Assembly (NCBI GenBank): GCA_934747335.1
Contig: CAKVGS010000005.1
Location: 33,852 to 97,851 of the forward strand
Reading direction: 5' to 3'
From: an uncultured Candidatus Melainabacteria bacterium
GTDB lineage: Bacteria; Cyanobacteriota; Vampirovibrionia; Gastranaerophilales; Gastranaerophilaceae
DNA length: 64,000 nucleotides
Shown here: in pieces, positions 1 to 8,000 of the stretch
Position numbering within the stretch: the first letter of the stretch is position 1
Layout of the letters: every line of letters starts with the position of its first letter
Program-made: the position numbers and the translations under genes
Notes under the pieces: model-generated
What the model was told of the DNA's origin: nothing
Seen by the model: the letters and a program-made list of their open reading frames with translations, nothing else
Database searches by the model: none

Positions 1-1343
1 TCCAATGAAATCTTTTCATCACCTAATGAAATTTCGTAAGTAAAGTCTAAAATATCATCAAGAGAAATTGCACTGCTTGAAACAGTGTTAAAGATATTCA
101 TTAAATCGTCTGAACGAGAAGCTTTAACTTTAGCATTAATTGATGCTCGCGGAATAATAATATTTGTTAACTCTTCCGGTAAGATTACGTCAATTTGTGC
201 TTTTTGTAAGTAATAAGCCGTTTGAGCAATAATTTTATAAACTTCATTTAAGTTCAAAGTTAGAGCTAGTTTGTCTTCATCTTCAAAAAGAGTTTCAAGC
301 TCCGGCATGTATCTAACGGCATAATTAAGTTGTTTTTCAATAATTTTAGATATATCAGCCGTATCTAAGCCCCAAATCTCATCTTCATGATAAAGTTCGT
401 CAAGAAGAATTGTCTCATCAGTTTTTCTATTTTTGATATGGATTTTAAGTTCAAACTGATCATCGCTAACTTTATTTACCTTGAAGAATGGGATTAAGTC
501 ATATTTGCCGAGATACAATTCATCGAACCATTGCGCAAAGTTTTCGGCAAGGTCTTTACCCTTCATTAAGCATCTTTGTTCTAAATCCTTAATCATATAA
601 TGACCGGATTTAATGTCTTTGAAACGGTAAGCCTTAATTCCTAAGAATTTGTAAACAAGGTAGTTCAAATATTCTCTGACAAATCTTTCAACAAAATCTT
701 TTGGCTTGTCACCTTTAATGAACAAGTTTTCAGGTAGATTGTTTTCAAGCTCGTTAATAATTTTTGCAGATTCTTTATTAGAAATAATCGGCTCATAAAC
801 AATTCTGAAAGAACCGCCTGATGCGCCTTCTTTTCTATGTACTGTCGGTATAAAGTACAATTTTTCAATAAGCTTCATAACAAAGTGTGTAAGCTTGTTG
901 AAATATGCAAAAGTTTGAGTTAATGAAGAGAAATCAACAACTTCACCAAATCCGCCAAAATAGTCTAAAACTAAATCTAATGGCATGATGTAGCCGATTT
1001 GACCGTTAACTTCTTTAGACGTAAATCTAAACATTGAACCTTTAGATTTTAGATAAAATTGAAAATTGTTTGTAGGTGTTACAAAAAACGACAATTTAGG
1101 ATTAGTCACCGTACCATCGTTTATAAGCAAGAAATCAGTATTTCTTACAGGTGAATTCGGAGATAGAAAAATCCCCTCAAACTCATCCTCTACAAGCTGA
1201 TAAATCAAACTTAACGTGTAACGGAAATCTTTGTTCTTGAAACCGTTTGGGTTTTCACTCAAATTGTAAAAGAACTCATCTACATTGTTTTTCTTTAGTG
1301 ATAAATCTATATTTAATGGTTTAACGTTATTTTCTTCAGTCAT
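1..1343 (-). CDS. SNF2-type DEAD/DEAH helicase, N-terminal part (truncated by window edge)
   Basis: About 447 codons read without a stop from an ATG at 1343 (preceded by GAGAG) to the window edge, so the gene continues to the left. No ATPase motifs lie in the visible part. Residues about 330-447 (ISKIIEKQLNYAVRYMPEL, then LDDILDFTYEISLGDEKIS) resemble the accessory domain placed ahead of the motor domain in bacterial SNF2 helicases (DUF3670/PF12419 type, usually ...LLDF.W.ValGde.Ls...). On that basis I infer a Swi2/Snf2-family DNA translocase acting on protein-DNA or RNA polymerase complexes. The family call depends on the missing C-terminal half. It lies about 150 bp downstream of gpmI on the same strand. 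Confidence 0.6.
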   Translation of the reverse strand, partial: MTEENNVKPLNIDLSLKKNNVDEFFYNLSENPNGFKNKDFRYTLSLIYQLVEDEFEGIFLSPNSPVRNTDFLLINDGTVTNPKLSFFVTPTNNFQFYLKSKGSMFRFTSKEVNGQIGYIMPLDLVLDYFGGFGEVVDFSSLTQTFAYFNKLTHFVMKLIEKLYFIPTVHRKEGASGGSFRIVYEPIISNKESAKIINELENNLPENLFIKGDKPKDFVERFVREYLNYLVYKFLGIKAYRFKDIKSGHYMIKDLEQRCLMKGKDLAENFAQWFDELYLGKYDLIPFFKVNKVSDDQFELKIHIKNRKTDETILLDELYHEDEIWGLDTADISKIIEKQLNYAVRYMPELETLFEDEDKLALTLNLNEVYKIIAQTAYYLQKAQIDVILPEELTNIIIPRASINAKVKASRSDDLMNIFNTVSSSAISLDDILDFTYEISLGDEKISL

Positions 1344-1382
1344 TGTTTTCTCTCAATATAATTATGTAGTTAAAGATTTTAG

Positions 1383-1483
1383 AAGTTGAATAGTTGAAAG
1401 GTTGAAAGGTTCTTTAAATTCGCTAACGCTCATAAAGGTTATAATGAACGATTCAACTGTTAAGCTTTTCAACTATTCAACTT
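1383..1483. repeat. Inverted repeat between gpmI and the helicase gene
   Basis: Arms of 17 bp, 1383-1399 and 1467-1483, are perfect reverse complements (AAGTTGAATAGTTGAAA and TTTCAACTATTCAACTT). The loop is about 67 bp, and GTTGAAAGG is repeated in tandem next to the left arm. It could form a transcript stem between the two genes or be an eroded mobile element; there is no T-run to call it a clear terminator. Confidence 0.6.
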
Positions 1484-1493
1484 TTTCTCTTTT

Positions 1494-3032
1494 TTATTTA
1501 ATCAAACTATCGCAATCCATTTCTGCTGGTTTTTCGATACCCATCAACTGCAATACTGTTGGTGCTACATTGCATAAAGCTCCGTCATTTTTAAGTTCAA
1601 GATCTTTAGGGCCGTTGATAACAACGAAAGGAACTTCATTTGTTGTATGTGCAGTGTGTGGCTTACCTGTTTTGTCGTTGAACATTACTTCTGCATTACC
1701 ATGGTCAGCTGTAAGTAACATAACAACGCCGTTTTCTTTACATTTTTGAGCAATTTTACCAACACATTCATCAACTACTTTACAAGCCTTTTCAGCAGCT
1801 TCAAGTACACCTGTGTGACCAACCATATCAGGGTTTGCGAAGTTTACAAGAACAAAACCGTATTCAGGATTTGCAACAGCTTCCAATACGTTTTCACAAA
1901 CTTCAGGTGCGCTCATTTCAGGTTGCATGTCATAAGTTGCAACTTTAGGAGAGGCAACAAGTTTTCTTGTTTCGTGAGGTTGAGGCTCATCAATACCACC
2001 ATTGAAGAAGAATGTTACGTGTGCATATTTTTCAGTTTCTGCTGTTCTGAATTGGTGAACACCGTTTGCTTCCAATACATCGCCCAAAATGTTTACAAGT
2101 TTAGTTTTAGGGAATGCAACAGGGAAAGTAAATGTTGCTTCGTAACTTGTCATTGTACAGTAGTAAATATTGTTTAAAACTTTCTTTCTATCAAAACCGT
2201 CAAAATCTTTGAAGTTAACAGCCTTAGTAATTTCTCTTGCTCTATCAGGACGATAGTTGAAGAAAATAATAGCATCGTTATCTTGAATTCTGCTTTCATT
2301 TACTTCAGCTTCAGTGCCGATAGCTGTTGGAAGAACGAATTCATCAGTTACGCCTTCTTCGTAAGATTTTTGAACAGCTTCGCAAGCAGTCGCTGCGTGG
2401 TTGCCTTCACCTAACAACAAGCAGTTGTAACCTTTTTCTACTCTATCCCAACGGTTATCTCTATCCATAATGTAGTATCTGCCGATAACTGTTGCAACTT
2501 TTGGTAAGTTGTATTTCTTTAATTCATCTTCAACAGTTTGCAAGTATGTGCAAGCACTTGAAGGTGGTGTATCACGACCATCTAAGAATGCGTGTACATA
2601 AACTTTTGTAAGTCCTTCATCAGCCGCAAGTTTAATTAAGGCTAAAACGTGGTCAAGTGATGAGTGAACGCCGCCTGTTGAAACTAAACCGTAAATATGA
2701 AGTGAAGAATTGTTCTTTTTAGCATGGTTGATTGCTTCTAAGAATTTTTCGTTTTTAAAGAATGAACCGTCTTTAATTGCTCTGTTGATTTTTGACAAAT
2801 CTTGGTAAACAACTCTACCTGCACCCAAGTTCAAGTGACCAACTTCACTGTTACCCATTTGACCTTCTGGTAATCCAACGTATTCGCCGTCTGCGTGGAT
2901 TTTAATTGAAGGGTAGTCTTTTATAAGTTCAGGAACATTTACAGGATGTGAAAGCTTTGTAGCATCATATTTGTCTGCACCTGTTGAAATTCCCCAACCG
3001 TCCATAATACATAATAAAACTCTATTTTTCAT
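1494..3032 (-). CDS. gpmI: 2,3-bisphosphoglycerate-independent phosphoglycerate mutase
   Basis: Interconverts 3- and 2-phosphoglycerate in cytosolic glycolysis/gluconeogenesis using a phosphoserine intermediate and Mn ions. The 512-aa length is normal for GpmI. Visible signatures are the N-terminal metal site MDGWG (Asp11), GNSEVGHLNLGAGR with the phosphorylated Ser62, DGRDTPP near residue 155, and the C-terminal metal-binding stretches MVGHTG, LTADHGNAE and AHTTNEVP. The ATG at 3032 follows an AGGAGA-type ribosome site. It appears to be a single-gene unit ahead of the helicase gene. All catalytic landmarks are present. Confidence 0.97.
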   Translation of the reverse strand: MKNRVLLCIMDGWGISTGADKYDATKLSHPVNVPELIKDYPSIKIHADGEYVGLPEGQMGNSEVGHLNLGAGRVVYQDLSKINRAIKDGSFFKNEKFLEAINHAKKNNSSLHIYGLVSTGGVHSSLDHVLALIKLAADEGLTKVYVHAFLDGRDTPPSSACTYLQTVEDELKKYNLPKVATVIGRYYIMDRDNRWDRVEKGYNCLLLGEGNHAATACEAVQKSYEEGVTDEFVLPTAIGTEAEVNESRIQDNDAIIFFNYRPDRAREITKAVNFKDFDGFDRKKVLNNIYYCTMTSYEATFTFPVAFPKTKLVNILGDVLEANGVHQFRTAETEKYAHVTFFFNGGIDEPQPHETRKLVASPKVATYDMQPEMSAPEVCENVLEAVANPEYGFVLVNFANPDMVGHTGVLEAAEKACKVVDECVGKIAQKCKENGVVMLLTADHGNAEVMFNDKTGKPHTAHTTNEVPFVVINGPKDLELKNDGALCNVAPTVLQLMGIEKPAEMDCDSLIK

Positions 3033-3269
3033 ATCAAAATTTCTCCTCTATAAAGTCTTTTTAACCTAATAAGTTTATGACAAAAACAGGGGAATGTAAA
3101 GAGGGAAATGTATTCTCTAACCGAACTAATAGAAAGTGATTAGAAAAATTTTAGCTATATAAATAAGACCTACAACTTTTTAATAATTTTTACCGATATT
3201 TTTTATAATTGATGGTTGAATAGCTAAGCTTTAAATCACAATTTATAGTGGTAACAAGGTGGTACTACT

Positions 3270-4172
3270 ATGAAAAAATTTCTTGCGACATTCCTAATAT
3301 TTGCGTATATATTCGGTTTTACTGGATTTAGTATTGAAGCTGCAACCCAAAAGCCTGATAGCTTAATTACTAAAATTGAAAATGATATTTACGGTTTTGA
3401 CTACTCTAATGACAGTGCGCAAAATCGAATTTCACGTCTTGAAAAAACTGTTTATGGGAAATCTTCAAACGGTGACATTAATAAAAGAATTAAAAAGCTT
3501 TCCGGCGATATTTCGGCAGACGTAATAGGTTTGGAAATTGAACCAACTGAAGACAGTTTTAAAGAAGATGAAACCATAGCTGATAGTTCAGTAAATTATC
3601 CTATTGTGGATGAAATCGAACAGAAAATATTTAATCAAACATATAAGAATCGTGATTTTCATTCACGTATAGTTGCAATCGAGCGTAAAATATTCGGTAA
3701 AATATATGATGTAGATGATTATTCTACAAGAATGGATAGAATAAAAGCCAAAATAATGCCGGAAACAATTGCTAAAAATTCTTATAATGATGATTTTAGA
3801 AATCAAAGTTATTATGATAATGATACTTTAACATCAAATGATTTATCAGGTTTGAGTAGCAATCGTTTTAAAATGCCGTTTGGACAAAGAAATTACACTA
3901 GACCTTATACTAATTATGGCGATATGACCGGCGGTTCTGCAATGCTTCCATCTAATCCTAATTTAAATGAAGAGCTCTCACAGCTTGAATATGAAACCTT
4001 TGGGACTGAATTTTCAAATGAAGATACGGCTTCACGTATTAAAAGACTAAACAGTGTAAGTAAAGCTAAAAAATCAGCTTCTAAATATGATTCAAATAAA
4101 TTTTCACAGCGCATGTCAACTGCTATGGAGATTGGGGCTATGATTTTGATGATTCTTGCAATGGTCTTATAA
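3270..4172 (+). CDS. Secreted/membrane-anchored repeat protein, function unknown
   Basis: 300 aa with an N-terminal signal peptide (MKKFLATFLIFAYIFGFTGF, cleavage likely after SIEA) and a hydrophobic C-terminal helix (IGAMILMILAMVL). Between them are degenerate repeats of the pattern IE..IYG..Y......RI.RLEK..YG: residues about 31-75, 110-160 and 235-270 (KIENDIYGFDY, EIEQKIFNQTY, QLEYETFGTEF, each followed by R[IM] and a second glycine-containing element). The repeats suggest short helical hairpins in the envelope. I recognise the repeat style from cyanobacterial-lineage hypothetical proteins but no function. The start is supported by AGGTGG 9 bases upstream. A hairpin terminator follows the stop. 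Confidence 0.75.
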   Translation: MKKFLATFLIFAYIFGFTGFSIEAATQKPDSLITKIENDIYGFDYSNDSAQNRISRLEKTVYGKSSNGDINKRIKKLSGDISADVIGLEIEPTEDSFKEDETIADSSVNYPIVDEIEQKIFNQTYKNRDFHSRIVAIERKIFGKIYDVDDYSTRMDRIKAKIMPETIAKNSYNDDFRNQSYYDNDTLTSNDLSGLSSNRFKMPFGQRNYTRPYTNYGDMTGGSAMLPSNPNLNEELSQLEYETFGTEFSNEDTASRIKRLNSVSKAKKSASKYDSNKFSQRMSTAMEIGAMILMILAMVL

Positions 4173-4213
4173 TATTTTTATCTCTTTTTATCGCAACAAA
4201 AGAGATAAAAATA
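4173..4213. terminator. Long hairpin terminator (TATCGCAAC loop)
   Basis: A 16-bp perfect stem (TATTTTTATCTCTTTT against its complement) encloses the loop TATCGCAAC immediately after the stop of the gene at 3270. The loop core TCGCAA/TTGCGA recurs in the composite-repeat hairpins at 39399, 44617 and 44694, so this may be a domesticated copy of that element. Confidence 0.65.
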
Positions 4214-4231
4214 AACATTTCAAAATAATTC

Positions 4232-4405
4232 TTACTTTTTTCTTCTTTGAAAAAGCAAGAAGAAAAAAGTAACAAAAAAGAAGAAACTTTTGCTGTTTTC
4301 TACAACCTGTCGGTTGTGGTTCAAATGGATGTAGCAGGCAGAGCCTGCACTCTTACGCTCACTATCGCAGCTAATCGCTGCACGCTCGCGGCGCGAATGT
4401 CGTTC
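4232..4405. repeat. Composite dispersed repeat, family C copy 1
   Basis: Begins with a long AT-rich hairpin (4232-4272, TTACTTTTTTCTTCTTT and its complement). It continues with CTACAACC..GGTTGTGG, AAATGGATGTAGC and ACTCTTACGCTC, and ends CGCTCGCGGCGCGAATGTCGTTC. The same order of blocks occurs at 39399-39612 and, reversed, at 44498-44659. A truncated copy without the hairpin lies at 7863-7921. The stretch 4173-4547 holds no gene; it consists of this element plus the family D repeat at 4441. Confidence 0.8.
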
Positions 4406-4440
4406 AATTGTTAAAAGCTGTGCCAAAATCATTCGTTATT

Positions 4441-4528
4441 AGCACAATCCCTCACTTTGGGAGAGGGTAGAAAATCAAGTTGAGCTCTGCGAAACTTAGA
4501 TTTTCGGGTGAGGGTTCGAGCCGGAGGC
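4441..4528. repeat. Family D repeat (GGGAGAGGGTAGAAAATCAAG) copy 1
   Basis: Contains GGGAGAGGGTAGAAAATC, AAGTTGAG, GCGAAACTTAGATTTTCGGG and TGAGGGTTC. The same blocks recur nearly unchanged at 19284-19385 and 20725-20810. GAAAATC..GATTTTC forms an internal stem. Confidence 0.8.
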
Positions 4529-4547
4529 TACATGAATGAGGTTGATA

Positions 4548-4964
4548 TTATTTTCTACCCGTATTTTGGTCAATAATATCAGATACCCACGGTATATAGC
4601 TATACATTCCCATACCTGCAGTTATTGCTAAATACAAAATAATTGCTGTTGTAATTGTCTGAACAACAGAAAGTCCAAAAACAAACGGCAATGGCATATT
4701 AATAAAATAAGGTATTGCATTTATAAATGGAATTCTATAAAGAATTACATAAATTAATTCTGCAAATGTTGCAAGCAAAAAGTATGCAATTGATAAAAAT
4801 ATTGATTGCAAAATATGATACATCAAAAATGGCGTAACATTCTTTTTCATTAATGTAGCAATAATAAGCCACACAAAACCCGCTCCACCGGCTGTCAAAT
4901 ATGAGCCTGCTGATATTAGTCTTTCAATCGGATAAATTTGTCTAGAAGGTTGCAACGATATCAC
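4548..4964 (-). CDS. Tic20-like small integral membrane protein
   Basis: 138 aa with four likely membrane helices (around residues 20-40, 50-72, 85-105 and 107-125). The helix-2 stretch FLMYHILQSIFLSIAYFLL resembles the F.RFN.QQA...D... segment of cyanobacterial Tic20-family proteins, and overall length and topology also fit. Tic20 in chloroplasts is part of the inner-envelope translocon; the role of bacterial homologues is unclear. It overlaps the upstream TPR gene by 23 bp, so the two are translationally coupled. An alternative reading is a DUF4870-type four-helix protein. The start is the ATG that gives this overlap. Confidence 0.5.
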   Translation of the reverse strand: MISLQPSRQIYPIERLISAGSYLTAGGAGFVWLIIATLMKKNVTPFLMYHILQSIFLSIAYFLLATFAELIYVILYRIPFINAIPYFINMPLPFVFGLSVVQTITTAIILYLAITAGMGMYSYIPWVSDIIDQNTGRK

Positions 4965-6012
4965 CCTTTCTTTGTTGTTCTATATAATCATCTAAAACTT
5001 GAATGAAAACTAACTTATATTCATCATTTTCAGGACGCATATTTACAGCAGCTCGATATGAGTAAATTGAGCGTTCTACTTCATTATTCATATAATAAAC
5101 ATTCGCAATCAATACATAAATGCTTGGATCAAGCTTATTAATTTTAAGAGCTTCTTTATACTCTGCTTCTGCTTCTTTAAATTTTTTGATATTAGAATAC
5201 AAGTTTCCTGTTAATATATAAGCATTAGCTTCTTTAGGATTAATTTCGATAGCTTTTTTGTACAATTCAATAGCATCTTCATAATCTTTAAAATCTGATT
5301 TCGCTATCGCATAGCAAATATAAGCCTTATAGTTATCACCCGGAAGTGCAATCGCTTTCTCAAAATAATCATAACATTTTTCTTTGTCTTTTGATACTGC
5401 AAGCGTATTTGCAATACAAAGAGCCACAGTTTTGTTATCAGGTGCAAGCTTGAACACTTTGTAATAGTATTCAAGAGCTTTATTATAGTCAAATAATTTA
5501 AAACAAACATTTCCTAAATCCACCAACGCTGTTAAATTATCCGGGTCAAGCGATAAAGCTTTTTCATAATATGCTCTTGATTCAACATAATCTTCAAAGT
5601 CATGGTATAAAAGCGCAATAGCATTATAAATTTCAGGGTCTTGAGAATTAAAATCAAGCGTTCTGTTATAGTAATGCAAAGCTTTTGAGAAGTTTTTAAG
5701 CTCTGCATAAGTGTTCGCCATATTATAGTAAACTAAATAATTACTTGGATTAACTAGCATTGCTTGGTTAAAATATTTTAAAGCTTTTTTGTATTCTTTT
5801 GAATAGAACCAAATGCTACCTAAATTCAACAAGGTTTGTAAATCTTTTGGATCTATTTCTAAAAGACTTTCGTATACAGAAATAACTTTGTCATACTGAT
5901 TATCCATAGCATAGTATTTAGCAAGCTCGTGATAATGCTCAGTATTTTTAGGCTCCATTGCCATTTTTAAAACGGTTTTTTCTATTGCTTTATTTAATTC
6001 TTTTTTATCCAT
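4942..6012 (-). CDS. Tetratricopeptide-repeat protein
   Basis: 356 aa made almost entirely of about nine consecutive TPR units (for example YLVYYNMANTYAELKNFSKA and TALVDLGNVCFKLFDYNKA), each with the W/L-G-Y-A-F-A-P pattern. No signal peptide or membrane segment is visible, so it is cytoplasmic and probably a protein-protein scaffold. It lies downstream of rsfS (45-bp gap) and overlaps the Tic20-like gene, suggesting that its partner may be that membrane protein. A second, larger TPR protein is encoded at 14286-15878. No specific function can be assigned. Confidence 0.85.
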   Translation of the reverse strand: MDKKELNKAIEKTVLKMAMEPKNTEHYHELAKYYAMDNQYDKVISVYESLLEIDPKDLQTLLNLGSIWFYSKEYKKALKYFNQAMLVNPSNYLVYYNMANTYAELKNFSKALHYYNRTLDFNSQDPEIYNAIALLYHDFEDYVESRAYYEKALSLDPDNLTALVDLGNVCFKLFDYNKALEYYYKVFKLAPDNKTVALCIANTLAVSKDKEKCYDYFEKAIALPGDNYKAYICYAIAKSDFKDYEDAIELYKKAIEINPKEANAYILTGNLYSNIKKFKEAEAEYKEALKINKLDPSIYVLIANVYYMNNEVERSIYSYRAAVNMRPENDEYKLVFIQVLDDYIEQQRKGDIVATF

Positions 6013-6057
6013 AATATTCCTTATTGTAAGCTCTCTTGTTAATTCATAAAAAATAAA

Positions 6058-6465
6058 TTATTTTTTAATATTTTCATAAACAGAATATTCAATTGACTCT
6101 TCTAACCAAGTGTTACGAGGAATGCTGAACGCGTGATTCCAGAATTTTTCAATAGCATAGGCTTCTCTTTCATCTTGTTGAAGAATATGAACAACTACAT
6201 CACCGTAATCAATCAAGTTCCAACGATTTTTGACATCGTTTTCTCTGCCTAAAGGTAATCTTGAAAATGTTGATTTAACTTTTTCAGCCAAATTTTCGGT
6301 TAAAGCTTTAACTTGTGTACTTGTTTGCGCCGAACATATTACAAAATAATCTGCGAAAGATGAAACATTGCTGATATTCAAAATAGAAATATCACTTGCA
6401 ATTCTTTCTTCCAAAAATCTTGCAACCGCGCAAGCGAACTTATATGATGTAATTTCTTCTGTCAT
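6058..6465 (-). CDS. rsfS: Ribosome silencing factor RsfS (Iojap family)
   Basis: Binds uL14 of the 50S subunit and blocks joining with 30S when translation must be reduced. At 135 aa it is slightly longer than typical (about 105-120). The core DISILNISNVSSFADYFVICSAQT, followed later by RWNLIDYGDVVVHIL and AYAIEKFWNHA, is the family signature (LD...ls...DYFVI.tg.S..q, then W.LlDygdvvVHvf...R.fY.LE.lW.da). The C-terminal extension after WNHA is not conserved. It starts directly after the rpiB stop and is likely co-transcribed with rpiB and the TPR gene. Confidence 0.93.
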   Translation of the reverse strand: MTEEITSYKFACAVARFLEERIASDISILNISNVSSFADYFVICSAQTSTQVKALTENLAEKVKSTFSRLPLGRENDVKNRWNLIDYGDVVVHILQQDEREAYAIEKFWNHAFSIPRNTWLEESIEYSVYENIKK

Positions 6466-6891
6466 TTATAACTCCAATTTATTTATTCTTCTTTCGTGTC
6501 TTCCGCCTTGAAAATCTGTATTTAACCAAATTTCAACAATATCAAGCGCAAGACCTGTGCCTGTAATTCTTTCGCCTAAACATAAAATATTTGAATTATT
6601 GTGCATTCTTGTCATTCTTGCAGTAAAAGTGTCTGTGCAATGTGATGCTCTAATTCCCTTAAAACGATTTGCTGCAATTGACATGCCAATCCCGGTTCCG
6701 CAAACAAGAATTGCTTTTTTGCCTGTTGATAAAACTTTTTTAGCAACATCTTGTGCTATATCAGGGTAATCACAAGATTCTTCCGAATAACAGCCACAAT
6801 CTTCAACAGTATGTCCTAATTCGTTTAAATATTTTATAATTTCTTGTTTTAATTTATAACCACCATGGTCTGAACCGATTAGTATTTCCAT
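6466..6891 (-). CDS. rpiB: Ribose-5-phosphate isomerase B
   Basis: Interconverts ribose 5-phosphate and ribulose 5-phosphate in the pentose phosphate pathway. The 141-aa protein begins MEILIGSDHGGYKLK (family GsDHaG..lK) and holds the catalytic cysteine and anion hole in VCGTGIGMSIAANRFKGIRA, plus NNSNILCLGER. I start it at the ATG at 6891 because AAGGA lies about 7 bases upstream and the protein then begins at the conserved strand. An in-frame ATG 23 codons earlier would add an unconserved leader that overlaps a family D-like repeat (6907-6955). Its stop is adjacent to rsfS. Confidence 0.95.
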   Translation of the reverse strand: MEILIGSDHGGYKLKQEIIKYLNELGHTVEDCGCYSEESCDYPDIAQDVAKKVLSTGKKAILVCGTGIGMSIAANRFKGIRASHCTDTFTARMTRMHNNSNILCLGERITGTGLALDIVEIWLNTDFQGGRHERRINKLEL

Positions 6892-7048
6892 ATTTAATTC
6901 CTTAATAATACCCCTCATCAGGGCTCCGCCCAGCTTCTCCCACAAGGGGCGAAGCACCAAATTCGCTCACAATACAAGCTACCTTTCAAATTGTAACATT
7001 TTTGCAATAATTTAGCAATAATTTACATTTTTCATTTTTAATAAAGAT

Positions 7049-7825
7049 ATGATAGGTCGTTTGAATAGTATTAATATTCCTTTTCGTGCGTCAATTTCCG
7101 ATAATGATATTGACAAATTTGAAAGCACAAAACAGCATTTTAGTGACTGTTACTTAATGACGACCTTAGAAACCCTATCACACACCCCAAACGGGCGTAA
7201 AGTTATAAAAGAACATATTCAATACGACGATAAAAATCCAAAATTAATAAATTGCTATTTATACGCACCAAATAATAAAGAAGAGAAATATACAATCCCG
7301 ACAAATGCTATCGTAAAAGGTTACGAAAAGCTATATCGATTACAAAATAATGAAATAATAAGAAGCATGGACGTTTCTGTTGCTCAATACGAAAACAAGT
7401 ATAAGGCAAAGCCTTGGATTTGCAGGTTTACGGACAATTTTAAAGATTATGCTTTTGAAAACAGCTTACCGTCACACTTTATGAAAATTTTTACAGGTGT
7501 TGAGCCTCGCGTGATTGCAGAGGAAGATTTTAATTTCGATTTAAGCGGATATAAAGATGAAGTTATGAACCTGTTTGAGCGCATGGACAAGGAAAAGAAA
7601 CATAGTTTTGTCATCGGAACAGGCGTTAAAATGCTTGATGGCAGAACTTGGCACGTATACATTTTAGAAGATGTGGACTTAAAAAATGGTACTGTCACTG
7701 TTAAGGAGAAACGCGGTAACAAACCTCGAGTGATGAGTATTGATTCAGCGCTCAATACATTTAAATTTATTGTAGGCTATTTTGATAGCGATTTAAAAGA
7801 TTCAAAGAAAGTTAAAGATAACTAG
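7049..7825 (+). CDS. Putative calpain-like (papain-fold) cysteine protease
   Basis: 258 aa with no signal peptide. Residues 31-41 (FSDCYLMTTLE) match the active-site helix of C2/calpain peptidases (GDCYLlaaLa) with Cys34. GRTWHVYILEDVDLKNGTVTV supplies a His (202) in the position of the calpain H.Y.v.....l.L.NPWG strand; the third catalytic residue (Asn of NPWG) is not obvious. The N-terminus carries INIPFRAS, a short tag also seen in other leaderless proteins of this window. TTG at 7061 (AGG 4 bases upstream) is an alternative start. ATTGTAACATTT lies about 50 bp upstream. Protease activity is inferred from motif spacing only. Confidence 0.55.
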   Translation: MIGRLNSINIPFRASISDNDIDKFESTKQHFSDCYLMTTLETLSHTPNGRKVIKEHIQYDDKNPKLINCYLYAPNNKEEKYTIPTNAIVKGYEKLYRLQNNEIIRSMDVSVAQYENKYKAKPWICRFTDNFKDYAFENSLPSHFMKIFTGVEPRVIAEEDFNFDLSGYKDEVMNLFERMDKEKKHSFVIGTGVKMLDGRTWHVYILEDVDLKNGTVTVKEKRGNKPRVMSIDSALNTFKFIVGYFDSDLKDSKKVKDN

Positions 7826-7862
7826 TTTTTTATAATAAAAATAAAAAATAATAATCCAAGAC

Positions 7863-7921
7863 AGCGGGTGAACCCGCACTCTAGCGCTCGCTAAAAAACG
7901 CTCGCGGCGCGAATGTCGTTC
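7863..7921. repeat. Composite repeat family C, copy 2 (hairpin lost)
   Basis: Carries the GCGGGTGAACCCGC hairpin, then ACTCTAGCGCTCGCTAAAAA and CGCTCGCGGCGCGAATGTCGTTC, identical in order to the end of copies at 4232 and 39399. The AT-rich hairpin part is absent. Confidence 0.8.
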
Positions 7922-8000
7922 AATAATTATGGACAGTTGTGTCCTATTATGTTAGGGAATAACCGCAACTTGTTTACTTAAAATATTATATTAGAAATTC

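Noticed and set aside
1746..2177. 143-codon plus-strand frame inside gpmI
   Set aside because: Antisense to a gene with complete family motifs; composition is Cys/Phe-rich as expected of a shadow frame.
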